A stretch of DNA of 27,417 nucleotides from RGIG8767 sp045531685 (GTDB lineage: Bacteria > Bacillota > Clostridia > Lachnospirales > Lachnospiraceae). The stretch is taken from NCBI GenBank assembly GCA_045531685.1, contig JAZSEL010000099.1:1-27417 (forward strand), written 5' to 3'. The translations under genes were made by a program, and so were the position numbers. The notes below the pieces were generated by a model. That model was not told where the DNA came from, made no database searches, and saw nothing but the letters and a program-made list of their open reading frames with translations. Positions 1 to 8,752 of the stretch are shown piece after piece. Positions within the stretch are counted from its first letter, which is position 1; the number at the start of each line of letters is the position of its first letter.

Positions 1-1161
1 CTGCTTCTTGAGTTTCGCCCCGGAGATCGTGATCTCGTTGGATACACCCCAGGTCACAATAGACGGATGGTTGTAATTCTGGACGATCAGTTCTTTCATC
101 TGGGAAATCGTATTTTTATTGCCGTTTGCCAGATGCTCGGAGATATACGGGATCTCTGCCCATACGATCAAACCGTTTTTATCACAGAGATCATAGAAAT
201 ACTGATCATGCTGATAATGCGCAAGACGAATAGTTGTTGCACCCATTTCGCAGATTAAGTCCATATCTTCTTCATGATGTTCCGGTAATAATGCATTGCC
301 TAATCCCCATCTGTCCTGATGACGGGATACCCCGCGCAGAGGGTATTCTTCACCATTTAAGATAAATCCGTTATCCGGATCAATTTCAAATGTACGGCAT
401 CCGAAACGGGTAGATATTGCGTCTACTACTGTCTCACCTTCAACTAACGCTGCTTCTGCTGTATAAAGGTATGGGTCTTTTCTACCATGCCACAAATGAA
501 CATTTTCAATTTCAAACAGGGCTGCCGTATCTTCTGAACTGATGCTTCCGACTACATTTCCTTCTGCATCCTTAATTCTGTATGCAATTATCTGATCGTC
601 CTTTTTGTTTGTTACGTATACTTCCACGCCAACCTTTGCGGTAGTGCCTTCAATAACAGGAGTTACGGCAATACCCGGTCCACCGTAGTAGTCCAAATCA
701 AAATGGGACTCTGCTACAGCAATAATATTTACATCACGGTAGAGACCACCGTAGAAAGTAAAGTCAGCCATCTGTGGATATACCACTTCATTTGCCTGAT
801 TATCCACTGAAATCACAAGCAGGTTATTAACATCCAGTGCTTCTGTAATATCCACTCTCCATGTAGAATAACCGCCATCATGGTGCGCAAGGTTTTTTCC
901 GTTTACATATACATCTGCGGAAGAATTGGCACCTTTGATTTCTAAATAGTATCTGTCAGCTGCCGGTAAAGAAGCCTTCATAAACTGTTTTGCATAATAA
1001 CAGGTTCCGCGGTAGAAATCATTATCACCGTCCTGACCGTCAATGGCATTCCATGAATGCGGAAGATTTACAATATCCCATTTTGTAGGCATGGTCTCCG
1101 GCACTGCATCAGCCATTTTTGTAAATGCCCATTTTCTGTTAAAATTAATAATCTGTCTCAT
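1..1161 (-). CDS. GH2 family beta-galactosidase/beta-glucuronidase-type glycosidase (C-terminus beyond window)
   Basis: The reading frame runs open from ATG at 1161 to the window edge, giving 387 residues. It begins MRQIINFNRKWAF, and an early PHSWN motif followed by a jelly-roll sugar-binding region (about residues 30-170) is typical of glycoside hydrolase family 2. An immunoglobulin-like region and the start of the TIM barrel follow (RGVSRHQDRWG near residue 280). The acid/base motif WGVSNE is visible, with Glu376; the nucleophile glutamate would lie beyond the edge. There is no signal peptide, so it is probably cytoplasmic and acts on an imported glycoside. It lies 27 bp behind the GPH transporter, evidently in one operon. 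Family members are beta-galactosidases, beta-glucuronidases or beta-mannosidases; beta-galactosidase would suit the nearby GH112 gene, but specificity cannot be settled from this fragment. Confidence 0.88.
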   Translation of the reverse strand, partial: MRQIINFNRKWAFTKMADAVPETMPTKWDIVNLPHSWNAIDGQDGDNDFYRGTCYYAKQFMKASLPAADRYYLEIKGANSSADVYVNGKNLAHHDGGYSTWRVDITEALDVNNLLVISVDNQANEVVYPQMADFTFYGGLYRDVNIIAVAESHFDLDYYGGPGIAVTPVIEGTTAKVGVEVYVTNKKDDQIIAYRIKDAEGNVVGSISSEDTAALFEIENVHLWHGRKDPYLYTAEAALVEGETVVDAISTRFGCRTFEIDPDNGFILNGEEYPLRGVSRHQDRWGLGNALLPEHHEEDMDLICEMGATTIRLAHYQHDQYFYDLCDKNGLIVWAEIPYISEHLANGNKNTISQMKELIVQNYNHPSIVTWGVSNEITISGAKLKKQ

Positions 1162-1188
1162 GAACAAATATTCCTCCTATCACTAACC

Positions 1189-2583
1189 TTATTCACCACG
1201 TCTTGCTTTTAATTCTGCAATGTTGGCGTCCACTGTTTTCTTGTGTAACGGATACCAGAACCACAATACGGCTGCCAAAGCACCAAATCCGATTGCCGGA
1301 ACAATTACGGAAATATTAAAGATTCCCAATGTTACATCCGGGTCGAATGCTGTTGCTTCTGTATAACCGATAATGGATAATAATGCACCTGACAAACCGG
1401 AACTTGCTGCCTGTCCCAATTTACGTGCCCATGAATATAACGCATACACGGAACCATCTTCACGTACATGGTTCTTTACTTCCATATCGTCAATAACGTC
1501 TGTAATAAGTGCCCACGATACCATGGAGAATACACCGAGTCCTAACCAAGCCACAAACTGGAATCCGGCATATGCCCATACACTTGCCGGGCGAACAAAG
1601 AATAATACAATATTTACTATGGTTGCCAATAAGTTAGATACAACCGCTACTTCTGCTTTACCAAATCTGGTTGCCAAAGGCTTTGCCATAACACCTGCCA
1701 CAATCATACCACCCATCATAAACATGGTTGATGCTGACTGTGCTTCTGCGCTCTTATAGAAGTTAGGATATACATAACCTGCCATCTGCTGCATGGTGAG
1801 CTGGGATAATAACATAATAATGGATGCAACAATAATAGAAAGTAAGGAGCGGCTTGTAAATGCTCTCTTAAGAAGATCCGCAATGGAATCACCCTTACCA
1901 TCTTTAACAACAGGCTCTGCCTTTACACGCTCTGTGGTTAAATGATAACAAAGCAAATAGCAAAGAACTGCACAAATAGAGAACACACCGGCAATTATTG
2001 TGAATTTACCACCATCTAAAATCGGGTTGCCTGCTGCATCTTTTGTGTATGCTAACATCGGAACACCTGCACCGATAATTACACCTGCCAATAAACCACC
2101 CATGGTACGGAAAGTAGAAAGTGACTGACGGTCTCCTGCTTCTGGAGAAATCGCACTTGCCATAGAACCGTAAGGAATATTAATGGATGTATAGAAAATT
2201 GAACCCCATAAAATATAAGTAACTGCAAGCCATGCAATCTTAGCCGGAGTCGGCCAGCTTGCAAATGCACTCTGATAAATCAAGAAAGATGCAATGGCTA
2301 CCGGGCCACACATGCGGCGAATCCAAGGTTTGAATTTGCCTACAGGAGTCATCTTTGACTTATCACAAATACGTCCCATCGCCACATCTGTAAAAGCATC
2401 CACAATACGAGCTGCCATCATAACGATACCTACGATGTAAGCTTCGATTCCCATAACGTCTGTGTAAAATTTTAATAAGAAGCTTGAAGATAGGATGAAT
2501 GTGAAGTCATTACCAAAATCACCAAACATATATCCAAGCTTGTCCCGCATGCCAAAAGGTCTTACTGCTTTTTTGTTATCCAT
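1189..2583 (-). CDS. GPH-family (MelB/XylP-like) sugar:cation symporter
   Basis: This 464-residue protein has about twelve hydrophobic segments and the glycoside-pentoside-hexuronide signature: the N-terminal GYMFGDFGNDF region, then DAFTDVAMGRICDKS (about residues 62-76), which matches the conserved cation/sugar loop of MelB-type symporters. Its length is normal for the family. It would import a glycoside with Na+ or H+ across the cytoplasmic membrane, and the following GH2 enzyme would hydrolyse it inside. The start ATG is preceded by GGAGG eight bases upstream. It is the first gene of the leftward transporter-GH2 operon and diverges from the AraC regulators, which probably control it. The transported sugar is not determinable from sequence. 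Confidence 0.92.
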   Translation of the reverse strand: MDNKKAVRPFGMRDKLGYMFGDFGNDFTFILSSSFLLKFYTDVMGIEAYIVGIVMMAARIVDAFTDVAMGRICDKSKMTPVGKFKPWIRRMCGPVAIASFLIYQSAFASWPTPAKIAWLAVTYILWGSIFYTSINIPYGSMASAISPEAGDRQSLSTFRTMGGLLAGVIIGAGVPMLAYTKDAAGNPILDGGKFTIIAGVFSICAVLCYLLCYHLTTERVKAEPVVKDGKGDSIADLLKRAFTSRSLLSIIVASIIMLLSQLTMQQMAGYVYPNFYKSAEAQSASTMFMMGGMIVAGVMAKPLATRFGKAEVAVVSNLLATIVNIVLFFVRPASVWAYAGFQFVAWLGLGVFSMVSWALITDVIDDMEVKNHVREDGSVYALYSWARKLGQAASSGLSGALLSIIGYTEATAFDPDVTLGIFNISVIVPAIGFGALAAVLWFWYPLHKKTVDANIAELKARRGE

Positions 2584-2610
2584 AATAAACCTCCATCTCT
2601 CTAAAATAGT

Positions 2611-2638
2611 ATTATGATACCAATTGCTACTATCTGAA
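2611..2638 (-). promoter_or_regulatory. Candidate sigma-A promoter of the transporter-GH2 operon
   Basis: On the leftward strand TTCAGA (2638-2633) and CATAAT (2616-2611) are separated by 16 bp, just upstream of the transporter ribosome site. The -35 match is imperfect (4/6), so the call is tentative; an activator-dependent promoter would be consistent with the adjacent AraC genes. Confidence 0.35.
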
Positions 2639-2680
2639 TTCTATCAAAAACTTTATTCCTATACTTGAATAATCTTCATG

Positions 2681-2696
2681 AAAATTGTACAATTTT
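2681..2696. promoter_or_regulatory. Perfect 16-bp palindrome in the divergent transporter/AraC promoter region
   Basis: AAAATTGTACAATTTT reads identically on both strands. It sits between the divergent start codons, about 43 bp upstream of the leftward -35 candidate and about 48 bp upstream of the AraC start codon. Position and symmetry suggest an operator for a dimeric regulator, possibly one of the two AraC proteins or a global regulator. AraC proteins more often bind direct repeats, so the binding protein is uncertain. Confidence 0.45.
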
Positions 2697-2743
2697 TGTG
2701 TAAAAGCATTTTTTATACAAATTTACAATAAATGGGAGTGCCT

Positions 2744-3949
2744 ATGAACCAAATGTCCTGCTATCAGTTATTGCAAAATGTACTTATGGAAGCGTTCCAG
2801 ACAGAAACCCTGTTCTTTTCTCCCCCGTATACCGATTTGGAACGGATTGACCGGGGTATCCGTAATATTATGTGGCCGGATTATTATACCAATGATGTCC
2901 GTTTTGCCGCTTCTGTTAATGACCCATCGAAACGCTTTTTTGTCATCAAAAGCAATCTGGGTTTTTATAACATTATGGTATATCTGAATCTGAACAGTCA
3001 GCCTGACTTTATTTCCATTGGTCCCTTCCGTTCCGATGGGTTTTCAACCACCTATTTCTTACAATTAATGAAGGAATCCAATGTTTCACCGGAAGCTTTT
3101 ACCACATTATCCCAGTTTTATAAAAGTCTTCCCTATGTGTCCCTTCCTACCATTGTAAATGTAACCAAGCACATTATTGAGAGCTTTTTCCCTGAATTCC
3201 GTGAAATTGAACCGTTAGAAATTGAATTTACCGGAGTCACACACGAATTAAAGGTAAACAAAGAACTCCTTTATGACTATTCTTCCGATTTGTCAGAAAT
3301 TTATCAAAAAAATTTATTAAAACTTTTATCGGTTGTCCGAAACGGAGAATCGGACAACGCCCATACTGTTTTAAATGAGTTTCTGTCACAGACAAAATTC
3401 CTCACTGCCCGGAGCTTACTGGAATGCAAACACAATCTGCACACACTGAATGGGCATTTCCTGCTGACTGTCATGAGCACTCACGTTCATCCCCTGCATG
3501 TACTGAGATTGTACTCTTCCATGGATGACAGAATTGAGAATCTGACAAACCGTGATGTTGCCTATTCTCTTCCAAGCGACATGTGTCATAAATATTGCCT
3601 GCTTGTAAAAAACTATGCCTTTCAGGAATACTCCAAAACCATCCGTTCCGTGGTAAACTATATTCATCTGCACATGGACGAAGACTTGAGTTTATCTGTT
3701 CTGGCAGACCATTTTCAAAAAAATGCCACTACGCTCTCCTCTGCTTTTACCAAAGAAGTGGGAATGAGCGTTACAAACTTTATTCATCAGACAAGGATTA
3801 ACAAAGCCATTCACCTTTTTAACACCACGAAGATGACGGTATCGGAGGTTTCCCTTGCCGTTGGTTTTCAGGACTTTGCCTATTTTTCCCGTCTGTTTAA
3901 AAAACAGGTAGGATGTAGTCCGAGAGAATACAGCAAGAGCATTCAATAG
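2744..3949 (+). CDS. AraC-family transcriptional regulator (large N-terminal sensor region)
   Basis: The last ~100 residues form an AraC double helix-turn-helix: VVNYIHLHMDEDLSLSVLADHF, then the second helix pair ending in VGFQDFAYFSRLFKKQVGCSPREY. The ~290-residue N-terminal region is not a cupin and is presumably a ligand-sensing domain I cannot name securely. An ATG at 2732 is in frame but has no ribosome site. ATG 2744 has GGGAG at 2734-2738, five bases upstream, so I prefer it (401 residues). The gene diverges from the sugar transporter-GH2 operon and is followed 35 bp later by a second AraC gene. The likely role is sugar-responsive activation of the divergent operon and perhaps the GH112 gene. 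Confidence 0.9.
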   Translation: MNQMSCYQLLQNVLMEAFQTETLFFSPPYTDLERIDRGIRNIMWPDYYTNDVRFAASVNDPSKRFFVIKSNLGFYNIMVYLNLNSQPDFISIGPFRSDGFSTTYFLQLMKESNVSPEAFTTLSQFYKSLPYVSLPTIVNVTKHIIESFFPEFREIEPLEIEFTGVTHELKVNKELLYDYSSDLSEIYQKNLLKLLSVVRNGESDNAHTVLNEFLSQTKFLTARSLLECKHNLHTLNGHFLLTVMSTHVHPLHVLRLYSSMDDRIENLTNRDVAYSLPSDMCHKYCLLVKNYAFQEYSKTIRSVVNYIHLHMDEDLSLSVLADHFQKNATTLSSAFTKEVGMSVTNFIHQTRINKAIHLFNTTKMTVSEVSLAVGFQDFAYFSRLFKKQVGCSPREYSKSIQ

Positions 3950-3984
3950 TCTCTTATTCATTTTTCTACCGGAAGGAACCGTTT

Positions 3985-4863
3985 ATGAAAAAATATCAAT
4001 CCGCTTTTAATACACGACAATACATGGTTTCAAAGGACTTTGAAATCTTCTATTATGACGACATTAATTTTTCCAATGTTAAAAGTCATTCCCATGACTA
4101 CTATGAATTCTATTTCTTCTTGCAGGGAAAAATCGATTTAAAAATCGCAGACAAAACCTTCCCTATGAAAGCCGGTGACGTAGTACTGATTCCGCCCGGC
4201 ATTCCTCATTATATGATTAATCATGATGAGTCCGTCCCTTACCGCCGTTTCATTTTCTGGGTAAGCCGGAATTATTATGAGGCATTAAAAAACATCTCCA
4301 CTGATTATGCCTATATTATTACCCGGGCTATCGAGCACAGACAATATATCTATCATAACGGAATGGGAAACTTTAATACCCTCCATGGTAAATGTTATCG
4401 TCTTCTGGAGGAAATTCACACGGAACATTTTGGAAAAGAATTAGAAATCACCTTATGCGTCAATGATTTGATGTTACATCTGAACCGAATGGCATATGAA
4501 AGTCTTCATCCCCTCAAACAGCGGGAAGACCAAAGTCTGTATCTGAAATTAATGCAGTATATTGAAGAACATATTGATGAAGACCTTTCTCTGGACCATC
4601 TATCCGAAGAATTCTTTGTTAACAAGTACCATATTGCGCATATTTTTAAGGAAAATCTTGGTATTTCCATTCATCAATACATTACCAAAAAACGTCTGGA
4701 TATGTGCCGCAATGCCCTTCTTAGCGGAACCAACATCAGTAAAACCTTTCAAACTTATGGTTTCAAAGACTATTCCAGTTTTTTCCGTGCCTTCAAAAAA
4801 GAATACGGTTTATCACCAAAGGAATACAAAGAAATACATGGAATCGCGGAGCTTACAAATTAA
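3985..4863 (+). CDS. AraC-family transcriptional regulator with N-terminal cupin domain
   Basis: This 292-residue protein has a cupin sensor at about residues 20-105 (SHSHDYYEFYFFLQG, then AGDVVLIPPGIPHYMI) and an AraC DNA-binding domain at about 185-285 (ending YGFKDYSSFFRAFKKEYGLSPKEY). This is the classic carbohydrate-responsive layout. GGAAGGAA precedes the ATG at proper spacing. It is cotranscribed with the preceding AraC gene and converges on the GH112 gene across a hairpin. Two AraC regulators beside GPH, GH2 and GH112 genes suggest separate sensors for separate glycans, or for the two operons; this is inference from position. Confidence 0.92.
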   Translation: MKKYQSAFNTRQYMVSKDFEIFYYDDINFSNVKSHSHDYYEFYFFLQGKIDLKIADKTFPMKAGDVVLIPPGIPHYMINHDESVPYRRFIFWVSRNYYEALKNISTDYAYIITRAIEHRQYIYHNGMGNFNTLHGKCYRLLEEIHTEHFGKELEITLCVNDLMLHLNRMAYESLHPLKQREDQSLYLKLMQYIEEHIDEDLSLDHLSEEFFVNKYHIAHIFKENLGISIHQYITKKRLDMCRNALLSGTNISKTFQTYGFKDYSSFFRAFKKEYGLSPKEYKEIHGIAELTN

Positions 4864-4865
4864 GG

Positions 4866-4889
4866 CAGGCGCCCCAACAGGGGCGCCTG
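4866..4889. terminator. Strong hairpin between convergent AraC and GH112 genes (probable bidirectional terminator)
   Basis: A perfect 10-bp GC-rich stem with a 4-base AACA loop starts three bases after the AraC stop codon. The T-rich stretch on either side is weak, so intrinsic termination may be inefficient, but the convergent position favours a shared terminator. Confidence 0.65.
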
Positions 4890-4926
4890 ATTTAGTTACT
4901 GACCTTCTGAATTTGAAGTATTCTCT

Positions 4927-7098
4927 TTATATCTCGTACCAGCGGATTTCATTCGCGTCTAAGTGAAGTTCGAAAGAACTACCATCCCCACGGTATACAA
5001 TAGTATCCTGTGGTTCATAGGTATTGTTAACTACACAATACTTGCCGTTCTTTACATATGCGTGCACTTCTACATTGAAGTTACTTGAGAACCATTTGTA
5101 AAGTTCTTCTTCACTACTTGCGCTCCAAAGGATGCTTCGATATAGGATACGGCTGTTTTCAAAACTATATGGAAGACCGCTGAGATAAACGGTACGTCCT
5201 TTTCCAAAGCTGTTAACCGCCATCTGTACTTCTTTTTCACGCTGTACTAAAATCTCGGTTCCTTCGTATGCAAAAATACTCTTCTTACCTTCGCCAAAAT
5301 CTACCGGTTTAGTCGTATCTGCCAGGATAAAATGGTCCGGATGTTCTTCCCAATTATATTTATCATAATTCAAGGTAAATCCGGTTTCCTTTTCTACGCC
5401 AAGTACACCGGCTAACTGTAAGAAATGTCCCTGGAACTGATGGCCTGACGGCTCACCGACACCGATAAATCCTCCACCATTATATACAAACTTACGGATT
5501 GCGGACACAATCACAGGATTTTCCCAGGATTCTCCACCTGTATGGGCAGTATCTGCATCCCCAACATTGATGATAACATCAATATCTTCTAAGATAGCCG
5601 GATTCTTCTCCACATCATCAAAAGAAATAAACTGTACATCAAACGGTGCACCACTAAGTGCCTCAATAATTCCCGCATAACTGTAATTCTGCTTCTGGTA
5701 AAGGGCATGATGAACCATATGACAGCCCCATTTACGGATTTTTCCCCAGCTATTAAGGACCGCAACTTTCTTTACACAATGAGGCGTTGTCCCCTTGGCA
5801 TTCTCATATAATTCCCTGAATTCATCGCAAACACTTTCCACATAATCAATAAATTCCGGAAAATCAAGGGCAAGTTTTAAGTACCCGCCATATCCGATTC
5901 GGTCAATTGGTTTTCTTAAAATGGCACGTCTTGCCGTTACCCAATTTTCTTTGGCTTCTTTTACCGGGTCCCCACCCTCATGGAACGTATCCGGGAAGAA
6001 ATACGGAAGGAATCTTCCCTCGGTATAAGTCACTCCGTCAATATCGGAAATCAAACGGAGTGTGGAACCATTTCCTACACTTCCCACCACGGCATCCAAA
6101 CCGATGGTTGCAAACTCTTCCATAAATGGTTCTGTCCCAATCCAATGATCCCCCAGAAACATCATAGCTTCCTTACCGCATTCATGGGTGATATCCACCA
6201 TCTCTTTTGCAAGGGCAGCTACTTCCCTTCTCTGGAATGCCTGGAAATCTTTGAATTCTTTACTTGGAACACGGTACTGATTGTTATAATATCCCTGATC
6301 AATAATATATTCCGGGCGGAATGGGTATCCCACCTCTTTTTCAAACTGCTCTAGTATATATGGACTGACTGAAGCAGAATATCCGTACCAGTCCACGTAC
6401 TTCTCTCTTTTTAATTCATCAAACATCAATGTAAACTGATGGAAAAAGGTAGTATAACGGATTACATTTACATAAGGATGTTCTTCACAGAATTTGCGGA
6501 GCCTCTCCATGGAATATTTATGTGTCTTAGGCTGACGCACGTCAAAAGTAATCTGGTGTTCAAAATCCGTCCAATCATTGGTAACTGCATTATACATATG
6601 CACCGGGTCCCAGATTAAATATGCCAGGAAGCTTACGGTATACTCATGAAAAGAAGCCGGTTCATGAATCCGTACGCATCCGTTTTCTTCCAAGTACTCC
6701 CATTTTTCCACAGGAACCACTTCTCCTGTGGTTCTGTCAATGACTTCCCACCATCTTTTGATATCGTCTCTTGTATTTACCTGCATTAATTCAGGAGAAA
6801 TCCCCTTCATCAAAGGAATGGACAAATCTCCTTCTGTTGCCGTGCAAAATCCGGTCATAATATAGCACTGCTGTACTTCATCCGGATTGGCTTTTGCCCA
6901 CACATTATCTTTTCTTGTGGTGTAATAGGTCGAATAAATCTTCGCTCCCACCTTAGTCAATTCTTCCGGAAATTCCGTACCGTCGCAATCACGTATCGCA
7001 TCAGCTCCCCAGCGCTTTAATACTTCAATTGTCTCCGGTACCACATCCAGATTCGTTGGAATTGTTACCCGTCCTGTCTTTTTCATCATTTCACTCAT
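4927..7098 (-). CDS. gnpA: GH112 1,3-beta-galactosyl-N-acetylhexosamine phosphorylase (lacto-N-biose/galacto-N-biose type)
   Basis: This 723-residue protein is close to the family length and resembles GH112 throughout: RVTIPTNLDVVPET near the N-terminus, FLIWDP-type and YTTFFHQF motifs in a TIM barrel, and GDHWIGTEPF, whose Asp317 fits the family's general-acid aspartate. After about residue 430 come an amidotransferase-like domain and a C-terminal beta domain. The family reversibly phosphorolyses beta-galactosyl-1,3-HexNAc to galactose-1-phosphate plus HexNAc; some clostridial members instead use beta-1,4-galactosyl-rhamnose, so specificity is provisional. No signal peptide is present, so it is cytoplasmic. 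GGAGGGG precedes ATG 7098. It lies 70 bp downstream of a chemoreceptor-like gene. The usual partners nahK, galT and galE are absent here. Confidence 0.88.
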   Translation of the reverse strand: MSEMMKKTGRVTIPTNLDVVPETIEVLKRWGADAIRDCDGTEFPEELTKVGAKIYSTYYTTRKDNVWAKANPDEVQQCYIMTGFCTATEGDLSIPLMKGISPELMQVNTRDDIKRWWEVIDRTTGEVVPVEKWEYLEENGCVRIHEPASFHEYTVSFLAYLIWDPVHMYNAVTNDWTDFEHQITFDVRQPKTHKYSMERLRKFCEEHPYVNVIRYTTFFHQFTLMFDELKREKYVDWYGYSASVSPYILEQFEKEVGYPFRPEYIIDQGYYNNQYRVPSKEFKDFQAFQRREVAALAKEMVDITHECGKEAMMFLGDHWIGTEPFMEEFATIGLDAVVGSVGNGSTLRLISDIDGVTYTEGRFLPYFFPDTFHEGGDPVKEAKENWVTARRAILRKPIDRIGYGGYLKLALDFPEFIDYVESVCDEFRELYENAKGTTPHCVKKVAVLNSWGKIRKWGCHMVHHALYQKQNYSYAGIIEALSGAPFDVQFISFDDVEKNPAILEDIDVIINVGDADTAHTGGESWENPVIVSAIRKFVYNGGGFIGVGEPSGHQFQGHFLQLAGVLGVEKETGFTLNYDKYNWEEHPDHFILADTTKPVDFGEGKKSIFAYEGTEILVQREKEVQMAVNSFGKGRTVYLSGLPYSFENSRILYRSILWSASSEEELYKWFSSNFNVEVHAYVKNGKYCVVNNTYEPQDTIVYRGDGSSFELHLDANEIRWYEI

Positions 7099-7122
7099 GT
7101 TACCCCTCCATGTTTTCTAAAA

Positions 7123-7151
7123 GTGGTTGTCCCCAAGCCGGAAACAACCAC
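7123..7151 (-). terminator. Hairpin between the chemoreceptor and GH112 genes (terminator or leader element)
   Basis: GTGGTTGT (7123-7130) and ACAACCAC (7144-7151) form an 8-bp stem followed on the leftward transcript by TTTT. It lies after the chemoreceptor stop and only about 20 bases before the GH112 ATG. It could end the first transcript or act as an attenuator or processing element for the second. Confidence 0.5.
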
Positions 7152-7168
7152 CCTCTATAATTGTAAAA

Positions 7169-8566
7169 TTAAATACTCTGTGTATTCTTAACAATCTTAT
7201 CTATATTTTCTCTATAATCATCCATAGCAGAAGCAATGGCGTCTACTGCATCCTGATTTTCTAAAGAACTGTTATGCATATCCGTAACACGATGATTTAA
7301 ATCCTCAAATATGCAATCGATCTGAGAGATATTCTGATTCTGATATTCCATATTACTGTAAAGGGAAGTAAATTGACTACTTAATTTGTCAAAACTTTCC
7401 ACAAGCTCTGTCATAGTCTTTTTCGATTCTGCCAAAGCCTCTTCACTTCCTGCAAATTTTACGGAGGTCATTTCCACACGCTGACGCAATCCCTTTACCA
7501 CCTCAGACACCTGATCGGCAAATCCGCCGCTAGTCTCCGATAATTCCCGCATTTCGGAAGCAATTACCTCAAAGCCGGCACCATAGGTTCCCGCTTGTGC
7601 CGACTCTACAGCCGCATTCAATGATAGTATGGTCAGTTTAAATGAAATATCATTGATTTTTTTGGCAATGCCGACTATCTCGTTCATCTGCTCTTCCATG
7701 GCATGGAACATTTCTGCTGATTCGGTAATTAATTCTCCAACAGAAGATATTTGCTGATTCATAACAGAAACATTGCTACGGTTCTCAGTGAGTCCTTCTT
7801 CAAACTGTCTAACTTCATCATTAAGCAATGAAATCTGTTCTCCGCTTTCCTTAATCTTGTCCTGCACGACTTGGCAGCTATCTGACACCTGCCCTGCCCC
7901 ATGGGCAATCAACGCAGAACCCTTCTGTAAATTCTTGGTTCCGTCTTCTATTTTTGCAGAAGAAGCTTCAAAGTCATTTTGTAATTCTGCTCCCATCGCA
8001 CGGACGGAGTCTAACAAAACCTCCGATTCTTTTGCCTTTTCCTCACTTATTTCAATAAAAGCACGGCCTCGTAAAATTACCTGATAATATAAAAATGCCG
8101 CCAGTGTAAAGCATGCTGCACACAATATGTACTGGGACAATCCACCGGATTTCTCCGGATGAACAAGGTACATAATCACCAGATAAATATCAACCAAAAT
8201 CATCTGCACTCTGGTAAACTGCGGTTCCAAAAACATACCTGTCATGGCTATTACTGCAAGGAATAATGGAAAATCATCACTATAGGATGCACCACTGAAC
8301 AAGGAAATAAGAAATACCAGGGTAGGAAGTGCAATCGCCAATATGAATTCTCTCTTATATAAATCCAAATTCCTTTTTTGTGAAAAGACACTCAGTCCGA
8401 TAAAAACTGCAAGACACAATCCTATCACAAGCATTGCCGGTGTATTTCCCTTTATAGCATTAATCAAAAAGAAAAGGGAAGCCACAACTACCGGAAGCCA
8501 CTGCATAATCTTATAAATCCGGTCAACTGTCATCATCTTTTTTGTATTCTTTTGTTTTTTATCCAT
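7169..8566 (-). CDS. Methyl-accepting chemotaxis-like transducer with six membrane helices
   Basis: The preferred start, ATG 8566, has AGAGGTGAT just upstream and gives 465 residues; an in-frame ATG at 8599 lacks a ribosome site. Residues ~20-165 contain about six hydrophobic helices and no large extracellular sensor. The remainder is a long coiled-coil cytoplasmic domain with the chemoreceptor signalling tip (ILSLNAAVESAQAG, then GFEVIASEMRELSETSG; about residues 325-362). No HAMP domain is obvious. The tip departs from the usual LLALNAAIEAARAGE, so coupling to CheA/CheW is likely but not certain. It precedes the GH112 gene, hinting that sugar sensing and use may be linked. No other chemotaxis or flagellar gene is in the window. 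Confidence 0.87.
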   Translation of the reverse strand: MDKKQKNTKKMMTVDRIYKIMQWLPVVVASLFFLINAIKGNTPAMLVIGLCLAVFIGLSVFSQKRNLDLYKREFILAIALPTLVFLISLFSGASYSDDFPLFLAVIAMTGMFLEPQFTRVQMILVDIYLVIMYLVHPEKSGGLSQYILCAACFTLAAFLYYQVILRGRAFIEISEEKAKESEVLLDSVRAMGAELQNDFEASSAKIEDGTKNLQKGSALIAHGAGQVSDSCQVVQDKIKESGEQISLLNDEVRQFEEGLTENRSNVSVMNQQISSVGELITESAEMFHAMEEQMNEIVGIAKKINDISFKLTILSLNAAVESAQAGTYGAGFEVIASEMRELSETSGGFADQVSEVVKGLRQRVEMTSVKFAGSEEALAESKKTMTELVESFDKLSSQFTSLYSNMEYQNQNISQIDCIFEDLNHRVTDMHNSSLENQDAVDAIASAMDDYRENIDKIVKNTQSI

Positions 8567-8601
8567 AGAATCACCTCTTAAGTTTTCCAAATCCAACAAT
8601 A

Positions 8602-8630
8602 ATTTTACATGAATTTTCTGAAAATATCAA
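8602..8630 (-). promoter_or_regulatory. Sigma-A promoter of the chemoreceptor gene
   Basis: On the leftward strand TTGATA (8630-8625), a 17-bp spacer and TAAAAT (8607-8602) make a near-consensus promoter about 36 bp upstream of the start codon. A second, sigma-D-like candidate lies upstream: TTAA at 8664-8667, 14 bp, and GACGATAC read leftward from 8649. It would fit a motility regulon but is the weaker match. Confidence 0.65.
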
Positions 8631-8705
8631 CTTGTTTCCTCGTATCGTCTATGAATTTTTTCGTTAATTATTTATACGTTTCTTCCTCTTCCCAACACAC
8701 AAAAA

Positions 8706-8735
8706 CACCGTATCAATCTGTCGACTGATACGGTG
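8706..8735 (-). terminator. Rho-independent terminator of pgi
   Basis: A perfect 10-bp stem (8706-8715 with 8726-8735) and 10-base loop are followed on the leftward transcript by TTTTTGTG, about 20 bases past the pgi stop codon. Confidence 0.88.
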
Positions 8736-8752
8736 CTATATTCTGTAATCAA

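Noticed and set aside
1..1161. That the GH2 gene is truncated by mutation
   Set aside because: It simply runs off the left edge in an open frame; likewise ppdK runs off the right edge.
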